A stretch of DNA of 64,000 nt. Origin: CAMEON01 sp045531965 (GTDB taxonomy: Bacteria; Bacillota; Clostridia; Oscillospirales; CAG-272). Position 1 is the stretch's first letter, and each line of letters begins with the position of its first letter. Position numbers and translations under genes: made by a program. Below the pieces are notes generated by a model. It was not told the origin of the DNA. It worked only from the letters and a program-made list of their open reading frames with translations, and made no database searches. This document shows positions 8,341 through 15,514 of this stretch, one piece after another. Location: NCBI GenBank assembly GCA_045531965.1, contig JAZSFA010000160.1, positions 1 to 64,000 of the forward strand. Reading direction: 5' to 3'.

Positions 8341-9283
8341 TCCTTTCGTTTTTGAAATTGATTTGTTTTTTTATCCGTAGATAATCGTTGTAGTCCTTAC
8401 CCTCGGGCGGAGGAATATATTTCACTTCATACTTTCCTCCGAAGATTACTTGCAGGGCATCGGCACCTCTCTGTCCTGCGAAATCATTATCAAGGTAAAG
8501 ACAAATTCGTTTTAGGTTTGGGTGTGTGGCAAGGTAATGTTCAACCGGCATCGGTATCTTGGTTTCCTCCACCTTCTCTCTCGGCAGATAAATCCCCGAC
8601 AGAGATATGAGATTTTCCGTGCGGTAATCCTTCCCGATGTCTTTTAACATCGTCGCGTATGAGAGAAGATCTATCGCGCTTTCAAATACTCTGACCGTTG
8701 TGTTTTCATCGTTGGTTGCGAGTTTGAAGGTGTACCTTTTATCGCTCCCCGCCATATCTTTTTTACCCGAGCTGCCATCGGTCGCCCGTGAACAACAATG
8801 CTTCAGCGTTCCCTTTTCATCGTAACCGAGGAACATAACCGCACCGCTTTTGACGTTCTCCGCAATCATATTTCGTGCGATACATTCGTCGATGATCGCT
8901 TCATCAATGCCACGGGAAAGTAGATATTTCTTCGCTTGATTACAAGAAAAAGTGTATCTTGGAACATACACTCGGTCGTAAACTTTCTTCTTTTCGGGCG
9001 CAATAAAAGACGGTATCTCTACCGCCTTACCCATTACTGCTTCAACCGCCGTTACAAAATCCACGCCGCGAACCTTTACAAGATAATCAAGAGCCGACGC
9101 GCCACCGATACCTCTTGACCACCAAAACCACTTTCCGTTTGAGATCTTCAGCGAGTCGTGAGTGCGAGTGCAATACTCATTTCCGTCGCACTTAACAAGC
9201 TCATTCGGGTCTGTCGCTTGGAGGTATGAGAACAAGTCCACCTTACGCGCTTCTGCTATAACCTCGGGTTGAACGTATCCCAT
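8306..9283 (-). CDS. DUF3991/TOPRIM primase-like protein
   Basis: This 325-residue protein has the arrangement of primase-derived ICE proteins. A DnaG-zinc-domain-like N-terminus lacks the usual zinc cysteines but keeps the fold motif WFWWSRGIGGASALDYLVKV (residues about 50-70). A DUF3991 middle (about 115-190) is followed by a TOPRIM domain near residues 265-300 with the LYLDNDFAGQRGADAL acidic motif. Such proteins are thought to prime or process transferred DNA. The predicted start is four bases after the upstream stop, after AAGGTAAGCT, so it is translationally coupled to the DUF3848 gene. Confidence 0.75.
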   Translation of the reverse strand: MGYVQPEVIAEARKVDLFSYLQATDPNELVKCDGNEYCTRTHDSLKISNGKWFWWSRGIGGASALDYLVKVRGVDFVTAVEAVMGKAVEIPSFIAPEKKKVYDRVYVPRYTFSCNQAKKYLLSRGIDEAIIDECIARNMIAENVKSGAVMFLGYDEKGTLKHCCSRATDGSSGKKDMAGSDKRYTFKLATNDENTTVRVFESAIDLLSYATMLKDIGKDYRTENLISLSGIYLPREKVEETKIPMPVEHYLATHPNLKRICLYLDNDFAGQRGADALQVIFGGKYEVKYIPPPEGKDYNDYLRIKKQINFKNERNEKRENSDQKR

Positions 9284-9286
9284 AGC

Positions 9287-9649
9287 TTACCTTGCGTCTC
9301 TGTCTCTGCGCTTATCCTTGATACCCAAACGCTCCGCTTCTTCTGCGGAATAGTTGTTGATGGTACACTTGATGTCCTCCTTGTGAGGATCTTCGGTATC
9401 TATCCACTTGCGGTACAGATCTGCAAGCGGAGTGTCGGTTGCAAGCATCGCTCTGATCTGTCTCTCATTCAGATTGATGTTCTCCATCTCCTCAAGGAAG
9501 TCCTCGCGTATAAGGTATTCATACGCATGATTTAGAATTTCATCGGGCGTTTTTGTTTTGAGATCTTCGATATATACGCGCTGTTCCTCTTGCATTTTAT
9601 CAAAAAGATCGGCGTGTAATTTCTCTACTCTCATAGAACTTACGCTCAT
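9287..9649 (-). CDS. DUF3848-like ICE protein
   Basis: This 120-residue protein, acidic and helical, contains the LFDKMQEEQRVYIEDLKTKTPDEIL motif region followed by an acidic helical segment with LNERQIRAML, which I recognise as DUF3848, a short domain common in Firmicutes conjugative elements. It has a strong GGAAAGGAG ribosome binding site before 9649. It lies at the start of the mobilisation operon with a primase-like gene directly downstream, so a DNA-metabolism accessory role is plausible but unproven. Confidence 0.6.
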   Translation of the reverse strand: MSVSSMRVEKLHADLFDKMQEEQRVYIEDLKTKTPDEILNHAYEYLIREDFLEEMENINLNERQIRAMLATDTPLADLYRKWIDTEDPHKEDIKCTINNYSAEEAERLGIKDKRRDRDAR

Positions 9650-9667
9650 AAGATCACTCTCCTTTCC

Positions 9668-9832
9668 TTAAAAATATCCTTCGATCTTGCACTCTTTCAC
9701 TTCGGTTTCGTGATACAAGATACGTTCTTCCGACACGGCTTCTGCGGCTTTTGCCTTTGCTTCTTCTTCGCAATCGGCTTCAACCTCGATATACCCAGTC
9801 TGTTTGATTGTAACTGCTACACCGTATTTCAA
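9668..9832 (-). CDS. Small DpnD-like protein, TTG start
   Basis: A protein of about 54 residues starting from TTG (K-Y-G-V-A-V follows). An excellent GGAAGGAGG lies seven bases upstream of this TTG, which is why I prefer it to the ATG at 9868, which lies inside the upstream terminator hairpin region. The beta-strand YIEVEADCEEEAKAKAAE is the pattern of the DpnD/PcfM C-terminal domain seen in the gene at 7321, so the two may share a fold. It is the first ICE backbone gene left of the cargo island. Confidence 0.55.
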   Translation of the reverse strand: MKYGVAVTIKQTGYIEVEADCEEEAKAKAAEAVSEERILYHETEVKECKIEGYF

Positions 9833-9860
9833 TAAACATCCTCCTTCCCAAAAAGAAAAA

Positions 9861-9891
9861 CCGAGCATACTGATGGTGCCAGTACGCTCGG
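9861..9891 (-). terminator. Leftward terminator, copy A of a repeated palindrome
   Basis: A 12-bp stem (CCGAGCATACTG / CAGTACGCTCGG, one mismatch) with a 7-base loop; on the minus strand it is followed by TTTTTCTTTTT. It would end transcripts coming from the Gabija-like genes. The sequence is almost the same as the terminator at 19219-19252, including the CTATGT that follows the stem on the plus strand. Confidence 0.75.
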
Positions 9892-10033
9892 CTATGTAAC
9901 AAGAAACTCTGTTGTTCTTGTTGATATTCAGTTATAATTCAAATATTAATCAGAAATCTACAAACAGTTTTCGCTATACGAATGTCTGGTTTTCTCGATA
10001 TAGAACTTCTGAATGCCGTGTTTATCTGCAGTA

Positions 10034-11158
10034 TTAAGTGTTAATATACTTATTTCTCAACAACTTAAATGTAGATGCTTTAATTAAGTATAAATTTCCC
10101 CGACTTCTTGTCAAGGCAACATATAATTTATTTATGGTTGACACAGGAATCCCCTTAGTAGTAAAGCTATCAGTGTCAAGATGATCAAATCTATCAGTTA
10201 AAATAACACAAGCCGCATCCACCGTATCTCCCTTGGAGTATGACCAGTTCATTGCACGAAACGTATAGTTTGCAGCATCTTTATAGACCAACTTCACAAT
10301 CTGTTGATCTTCAAGACATGCACTAGCATTTTCGTCTATCCAAATAACAGATCCTGTGTTTACTCCACAAGAATCAATGCAAATACCGAGTTTATCGCTC
10401 ACATACTGACACACCTCTGCCGAACAACGTCTTGATTTATCCAACGTAGTCAAATCCACTTCAAATCCTGCGCTATTAAGTTCGGCAACAAACTCATCAT
10501 AACTGACATCACCAGTTTTTTTCTTAAAAGGCTTACCTGAGTTATTTGTTGCCGAAACGGAATGTTGATAGTAATCGCCCACAAGAACAACATCATTGAG
10601 TTGCTTTGCCAACGCCATAATCAATTCGTAGTCGTATTCCCGAAAGTCCTGAAATTCGTCGATCAATACACAATCGAAAAATAAGTTTAAGCGTTTAGCT
10701 GCTCTCTTTACAAGGCTTTCACGATTCTGCTTGACCTGTAACACCAGCTCCGATAATGTAGCACAATAATACTGACGATTTCTAGAAATATAATGTTCCA
10801 GCCTATCTTTATTGAAATAATGGGGATTGGAAATCATTTTTCCGCCCCTTCCAGGAATACGCATAGGCGGCGGATCTACTGTACAGATTCCACGACTGAC
10901 AAATCCTGGATTGCTGAAGTATTCTACAATGCTTGGTTCACAAGGCAATACCAAGTGGTGATACACAAATGAATCGAAAGTAGTTACTGTAGTTGATTCA
11001 GGAACACATCCGTGTGCAGCACAAAGTTCTTTCTGAATATTATAAATATTCTCGTGGGTAAACGCCAGTATAAGATTTCTCTTATTCGGGTCTATTTTAT
11101 GGCAGATATGGTAGGTTTTTCCCGCACCGGCTACCGCCAAAATTACTCTCTTAGCCAT
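10034..11158 (-). CDS. gajB: GajB-like UvrD-type helicase (Gabija-like)
   Basis: A 374-residue superfamily 1 helicase-like protein. Walker A is AVAGAGKTYH near residues 8-17, motif II is VLIDEFQDF near residue 162, and the C-terminal YVALTRSRGNLYLI carries motif VI. It is directly downstream of, and overlaps by 16 bases, an OLD-family nuclease gene, which is the gene order of Gabija antiphage systems (GajA nuclease, GajB helicase). In Gabija, GajB is thought to sense nucleotides or DNA ends released by phage. At 374 residues it is shorter than typical GajB (near 490), so the accessory domains are reduced. A start at 11158 after AAAGGATG is supported. Confidence 0.75.
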   Translation of the reverse strand: MAKRVILAVAGAGKTYHICHKIDPNKRNLILAFTHENIYNIQKELCAAHGCVPESTTVTTFDSFVYHHLVLPCEPSIVEYFSNPGFVSRGICTVDPPPMRIPGRGGKMISNPHYFNKDRLEHYISRNRQYYCATLSELVLQVKQNRESLVKRAAKRLNLFFDCVLIDEFQDFREYDYELIMALAKQLNDVVLVGDYYQHSVSATNNSGKPFKKKTGDVSYDEFVAELNSAGFEVDLTTLDKSRRCSAEVCQYVSDKLGICIDSCGVNTGSVIWIDENASACLEDQQIVKLVYKDAANYTFRAMNWSYSKGDTVDAACVILTDRFDHLDTDSFTTKGIPVSTINKLYVALTRSRGNLYLIKASTFKLLRNKYINT

Positions 11159-12723
11159 TCAATCGCATCCTTTATGTACTGCGGCACCACAAAAATGATA
11201 TCCGAAGTTAGTATTTGATAGGCAACGTCAACTTTGTTGTTTAACATTTTGCCTAATACAACACCATAGTCTTTTCCGTGAAATTTATATTCTGCTTCTG
11301 CCTGAACAACAATCATTTTATCCAAGGCCGCTTTGTTCTCTTTATACAAGCAGGCTTCCCAAGTCCATTCATCTACTGTTGCTCCCATAAATATATGTTG
11401 CATGATGTGGGATTGGTTGAAAGCATCGGCTACCGTAATTTTATTGGCTTTACCGTCATTATCAGTAATAACAGCAATCTTTTTATCGGTTGCTTTTGCA
11501 ATTTCAAGATATCTCGCATATGAAATACCGTTGCAGGAAATAACAGAAATGCCATCTTCTTCGATAGCGTGATCTGTGATCTGTTTATAGAACATAGGGA
11601 GAAGGAGAAACTCTGTTGCCCCCTCTACCAAAAACACCTTTTTGGATAACAACAACTGCAAAAAAGCATTATCATCAGCTCTAACGAAAAATTCCGCTAC
11701 ATCCCTGTCTACACTCGCAAGAGTCTTAACACCACATTCTGTAACCCATAGAACATTGTTCAAATTTAATCTACTTGCAATCATGTTGCTGTGCGTTGCG
11801 ACAATAATCTGAGAATTGTCCTGCTGGTCAGAGATTTCCTGAAGCATCTTTCGTAGGGTTGTAAAACTAAGATGATTCTCTGGTTCTTCCATTAGAATGA
11901 CATCTAAACCATTCGCTCTATCCAAAGCAATCTGTGTTTTAATCAGACTCTCCATGCCGCTGCCGCGGTTCTCAAGAGCAACGGAATCCTCATACACAGA
12001 CAGAATAGTTTCTAAAATTACTTTCTTGCTATCTACGCCAAATTTCCTCTTTTCGCTAATTGGGGGTAAATTAGCCGCTTCAAGCGCATCTTCTAATTTA
12101 ACACGGAACTCATTTTTTGCTTTGGCTCTAGTTGCTTCATCATATCTGCTTGTAAATAATGTTCTATTGTAATAGTTAAACGACGGAGCTGTTGCGCTAC
12201 TGGTTGTATCAATAGACAGAAAGTTCAACGGTCGCTTAATTGTTTGATAAGGGCGATTTGCAAAAGTTGTCCAAGTCAGAGTATAGTATTCGTAAGGAAT
12301 TTTCCCCTCAAGAATGGATTGCTCCATACCGGCACCAAGTTCTTCATCATACTTGCATTCAAAACGAATCCCAAATTTTTCATCCTGCTGTGTTCTGCGC
12401 CCATAATTTTCTCCGTAGAAGTAAGATGCGTTCTTCTGACTTGGATCAATTACCAGCTCAACCTCAAGGTAGATTCGAGGTAAAGTCTTTACACTTGGTT
12501 CGGTCTGGAAGGCCGCAATCATCTGTGTATTAAACAAATCTCGCAACACAGACTTATCGGCAGTTCGATACTGCTGATTGAGCACAATTTTAAGCGCATC
12601 AAGGATCGTGCTTTTGCCAGCTTCATTTTCACCGACAAGAATGTTCATATGTTCATTGAACTCCACATCGAGAGTGGCAAATTTCTTAAGACCCTCAATA
12701 TGTAGCGACTTAATATAATTCAT
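11143..12723 (-). CDS. gajA: GajA-like OLD-family ATPase/TOPRIM nuclease (Gabija-like)
   Basis: A 526-residue ABC-ATPase/TOPRIM fusion. Walker A GENEAGKS is at residues 31-38, the RGSGMES signature near 253-259, Walker B ILMEEPENHL near 276-285 and the ATHS switch near 309. The TOPRIM part shows LVEGATE (Glu367) and the DND acidic pair (Asp421, Asp423). This is the domain order of OLD nucleases and GajA. With the helicase gene overlapping downstream, the best reading is an antiphage Gabija-like complex. The start at 12723 has GAGGAG upstream; an in-frame ATG at 12777 lacks this. An upstream toxin-antitoxin pair points the same way. Confidence 0.8.
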   Translation of the reverse strand: MNYIKSLHIEGLKKFATLDVEFNEHMNILVGENEAGKSTILDALKIVLNQQYRTADKSVLRDLFNTQMIAAFQTEPSVKTLPRIYLEVELVIDPSQKNASYFYGENYGRRTQQDEKFGIRFECKYDEELGAGMEQSILEGKIPYEYYTLTWTTFANRPYQTIKRPLNFLSIDTTSSATAPSFNYYNRTLFTSRYDEATRAKAKNEFRVKLEDALEAANLPPISEKRKFGVDSKKVILETILSVYEDSVALENRGSGMESLIKTQIALDRANGLDVILMEEPENHLSFTTLRKMLQEISDQQDNSQIIVATHSNMIASRLNLNNVLWVTECGVKTLASVDRDVAEFFVRADDNAFLQLLLSKKVFLVEGATEFLLLPMFYKQITDHAIEEDGISVISCNGISYARYLEIAKATDKKIAVITDNDGKANKITVADAFNQSHIMQHIFMGATVDEWTWEACLYKENKAALDKMIVVQAEAEYKFHGKDYGVVLGKMLNNKVDVAYQILTSDIIFVVPQYIKDAIEWLRE

Positions 12724-12793
12724 GTTTTTCTCCTCATTTTTCAACAGATTGGAACTATCCTTTTTAATTGTGACCAATACTGCCTACCACTTT

Positions 12794-13516
12794 TTATCGC
12801 TCTTCTCTTTGTCGTTTTTTCTTCAACGCTGCCGCAATAACATCATTTACATTGTCTTGTTTAACAGCTCCCAAATATTTTTTGCTGACATCCACAAGTG
12901 CTTCTTTTGCTAGCATTTCATCCTCACTAAGTTCAATAAACAAAGATTGGAGATCATCGCAAGCAAGTATTTTGTCAAGCAGACTGCGCGCATAATCCTC
13001 GACGTTATCCCAATTCCCGTACAAATTGCATACGGCGCTGTCTATCATTTCATAGGACAAAGGTTTGCCCGCCATCTGCTGCTCGTACACAATACCCGCT
13101 ATATCCGACAGATCCTTCTTATACTGTCTGCCCGATACCAGCTTCATTGCAACAAGATATTCGGCCCTTATCGTGCGTATTTGAAGAACATTAGAAAAAG
13201 TTCTGTAATACTCGGAATACTGAACGATCTTAGGAGTGTATGATGCTGTTTTTTTGAAGTCGTCATTAACCCAACCGTTAGGTAAGCCAAACTTATCGCC
13301 CACTGCGTTAATTGCTTCTTTCATAATCGCAGGCGACTCATAACTCGCATCAATATCATAAGAAGCGGCGCGGAACTGATAGTTAATCAGCACCGATGCA
13401 CCGCCCACTAATATCATTTCGGCAGGCATCCCGCGACCTCTTTTCTTATACTCTTTGGCAAGTTCTTTCAAGTAGCCTTCAAGATTTTCTTTGGTAAAAG
13501 GAACATCAATAGACAT
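12794..13516 (-). CDS. Nucleotidyltransferase-fold toxin (AbiEii/DUF6036-like)
   Basis: A 240-residue protein with the minimal nucleotidyltransferase motif: VGGASVLINYQFR (Gly38, Gly39) followed by SYDIDASYE with Asp54 and Asp56 as metal ligands. This layout is that of AbiEii/MenA-type toxins and DUF6036 proteins, which transfer nucleotides to tRNA or other targets. The gene overlaps the HTH gene upstream by 11 bases, matching the antitoxin-toxin order. It lies 70 bp upstream of gajA on the same strand and may share its transcript. The target is unknown. Confidence 0.7.
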   Translation of the reverse strand: MSIDVPFTKENLEGYLKELAKEYKKRGRGMPAEMILVGGASVLINYQFRAASYDIDASYESPAIMKEAINAVGDKFGLPNGWVNDDFKKTASYTPKIVQYSEYYRTFSNVLQIRTIRAEYLVAMKLVSGRQYKKDLSDIAGIVYEQQMAGKPLSYEMIDSAVCNLYGNWDNVEDYARSLLDKILACDDLQSLFIELSEDEMLAKEALVDVSKKYLGAVKQDNVNDVIAAALKKKRQREER

Positions 13517-14072
13517 TTCTAACCTCGCTTTCTATGATGTTAAATCGAAGAAATTCCGGGATTGCTTCTCGTCTGCATCTCTCTCTAACATCAAGTTCTT
13601 TATGCAGTTTAGCGGCTAACATAACATCTCTCGGGTAAAGCGGCTCTTTAAGTGAATGTGTGCGGATCTCATCGTACTTGGTACAAAGAGGTATATCGTT
13701 TACTCGGCTCAGATAATCGACCATAGCAAGCAAATAGAATGCTTCGGGATACCACCTTTTGTTCCAATATCTGCTGATTTCGTCCTCCTGCAAGGTAGTC
13801 ACAATAAAATCAAGCTCGTCATTATCTTTTACAAAGTGGCAGACATTGCTCTTAAATATTTCAAAATCTGCGCGAGGCTCGATAGAATCCACCATAAGTT
13901 CTTCCATAGAAACGTGTAATACTCTTGAGAGTCTGTATACGGTTTCCGCCGAGCACTTTTCGATTCTTGTAATGCCACGCACGACCTCGGACAATGTTGT
14001 ATACGGTATGCCGCTAAGTTTAGCACATTGATAGATCGACATGTTTTTTTCTTTCAATAGAGTTTCAAGCAT
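13506..14072 (-). CDS. HTH antitoxin/autoregulator of the nucleotidyltransferase pair
   Basis: A 188-residue protein with an XRE-type helix-turn-helix in residues 1-57 (MSIYQCAKLSGIPYTTLSEV, then the recognition helix) and a C-terminal helical domain rich in Trp/Tyr that probably contacts the toxin. It starts 11 bases before the end of the toxin reading frame begins, after an AAAGGAGG site. A perfect 9-bp inverted repeat covers its promoter, typical of antitoxin autorepression. The exact TA type is inferred from neighbourhood. Confidence 0.7.
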   Translation of the reverse strand: MLETLLKEKNMSIYQCAKLSGIPYTTLSEVVRGITRIEKCSAETVYRLSRVLHVSMEELMVDSIEPRADFEIFKSNVCHFVKDNDELDFIVTTLQEDEISRYWNKRWYPEAFYLLAMVDYLSRVNDIPLCTKYDEIRTHSLKEPLYPRDVMLAAKLHKELDVRERCRREAIPEFLRFNIIESEVRNVY

Positions 14073-14098
14073 GGTATCTACCTCCTTTCCTTGATATT

Positions 14099-14127
14099 AT
14101 TATAACGCCTTTCCGTTATAATGTCAA
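14099..14127 (-). promoter_or_regulatory. TA promoter with overlapping operator palindrome
   Basis: On the minus strand TTGACA (14127-14122) and TATAAT (14104-14099) are 17 bases apart, a consensus sigma-A promoter. A perfect 9-bp inverted repeat ATTATAACG (14099-14107) / CGTTATAAT (14114-14122), 6-base spacer, fills the spacer and the -10. A repressor bound here, most simply the HTH protein encoded next, would block RNA polymerase. Confidence 0.8.
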
Positions 14128-14161
14128 TAGTTTTTGGTGATTTATATAATATTATACTTAT

Positions 14162-14194
14162 AGCCGCATGGAGTTCGCAACGAACCATGCGGCT
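14162..14194 (+). repeat. Strong hairpin upstream of the PLP-enzyme gene
   Basis: AGCCGCATGG (14162-14171) pairs with CCATGCGGCT (14185-14194), continued by TTCG-CAA-CGAA with a two-base bulge. No U-run follows on either strand, so it is not a normal terminator. It lies seven bases before the 41-bp inverted repeat and could be a leader structure or recombinase site. Confidence 0.65.
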
Positions 14195-14200
14195 ATTCAT

Positions 14201-14241
14201 CTTACAATAACTAATAATTATTGGGAGAAGATTATTATGAA
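14201..14241 (+). repeat. Left copy of 41-bp inverted repeat (contains RBS and ATG)
   Basis: Bases 14201-14241 match the reverse complement of 17745-17785 at 40 of 41 positions (G versus A at 14230). The repeat holds a TTGGGAGA ribosome binding site and the ATGAA start of the downstream gene. Similarity stops abruptly at both ends. Confidence 0.9.
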
Positions 14242-15514
14242 TAATGATATTTTAAAGGATATTTTTACTGCATATAAAAAAATTGACGAGTGGGAGGCAC
14301 ATTCTCTTCCGCTTTGTGCTGCAGAAAATATAACATCGCCATTCACAAGATTACCTAAAATGACATTCCTACAAGAAAAATATATACTTGGGGGTACCCT
14401 TGAATATTGTGATACAAATAATTTTTCAGGTAGCGATAATCTGTATGAAATATATTCATTGGTTCAAAAACAATGTAGAAATATGTTTCATTGCCAATAT
14501 GCAGATGCAAGAACTTTGTCCGGATTAAATGCTATCATCACCATTCTAATGTCTCTTTTCAATATTGGTGATACAATCTTGGTTACTTCTCCAGAACACG
14601 GTGGTCATTCTTCTATGCCAATTATTTGTGAGCGGTTAGGATTGAATGTAAAATATCTTCCGTATAATTATGATTGTAAGGATTTTAATTATTCCCAAAT
14701 TAACGATACATTAAAAAACAACAATGTAAAAGGGATACTAATTGCTTTATCTGATATGATAGAACAGCCTCAATTAAAACGCCTTAACTTAACTAACGAA
14801 ATTCTCTTATATGATGCAACACAAATATTAGGTCTAATAGCGACAGGATACATAGAAAATCCATTTGATTGGTTCCCTAACGAGACTAATTTCATTTTGT
14901 TAGGCGCAACTCATAAAACTATCCCCGGACCAACAAGTGGATTGATAATGACGAATAATTTAACGCTCGCCAAAAAAATCGATTTGAAAATCAACCCAGA
15001 CTTCTTACGAAATGTTCAAATAGATAACATTGTTAGTTTTTTATTTTCATTATTAGAATTAGAATCTTTTGGACAAGAATATTTTGCAACAATGCGCAAT
15101 TTAATAAACAAAGTCGCGCTGAAACTAGAAGGAAGCAGAATCCGAGTTGTAAAAACAAGAAACGAGCAGATCTCTGAAACACACCAAATGTGGCTCTCAA
15201 TGAATGAAACAGATATAATAAATTTTGAGAGGAACGCAATTCTAACTGGGGTGTCATTAAATGTTAGGAAACGAAGGCTGTACGGGTACGCAGGTGCACG
15301 GTTAGGATTTCAACAAGTTGCTCGATATAACTGGGGAGATAAAGATGCGGATATTATTGCTAGTATACTGATGTATTTATGCGAAGATAAATGTAATTAT
15401 GAACAGATTCAGCAATTAATCCACAACTTATCTCCCAAAACAGTTCATTTTACTTTCGATGATAATACACTGAAAATAGCACATAACATACTACATAACA
15501 GTTATATGGATTAG
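14237..15514 (+). CDS. Serine hydroxymethyltransferase-like PLP enzyme
   Basis: A 425-residue fold-type I PLP protein of the SHMT family. The substrate-binding N-terminus (AENITSP, residues 29-35), the HGGHSS loop (121-126), LLYDATQILG with the pyridine-binding Asp193, and GATHKTIPGP with the Schiff-base Lys227 are all kept. Overall identity to housekeeping GlyA looks low, and the loop EYCDTNNFSGS replaces the usual folate-enzyme motif, so the substrate may not be serine. I chose the ATG at 14237 over 14168 because it has GGGAG upstream and lies in the shared repeat. The gene is convergent with the NTPase gene and their ends overlap by 24 bases. AT-rich, clearly acquired. Confidence 0.8.
   Translation: MNNDILKDIFTAYKKIDEWEAHSLPLCAAENITSPFTRLPKMTFLQEKYILGGTLEYCDTNNFSGSDNLYEIYSLVQKQCRNMFHCQYADARTLSGLNAIITILMSLFNIGDTILVTSPEHGGHSSMPIICERLGLNVKYLPYNYDCKDFNYSQINDTLKNNNVKGILIALSDMIEQPQLKRLNLTNEILLYDATQILGLIATGYIENPFDWFPNETNFILLGATHKTIPGPTSGLIMTNNLTLAKKIDLKINPDFLRNVQIDNIVSFLFSLLELESFGQEYFATMRNLINKVALKLEGSRIRVVKTRNEQISETHQMWLSMNETDIINFERNAILTGVSLNVRKRRLYGYAGARLGFQQVARYNWGDKDADIIASILMYLCEDKCNYEQIQQLIHNLSPKTVHFTFDDNTLKIAHNILHNSYMD

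Noticed and set aside
14162..14194. Hairpin before the SHMT-like gene as a terminator
   Set aside because: No U-rich run follows on either strand and no transcript from outside needs stopping there.
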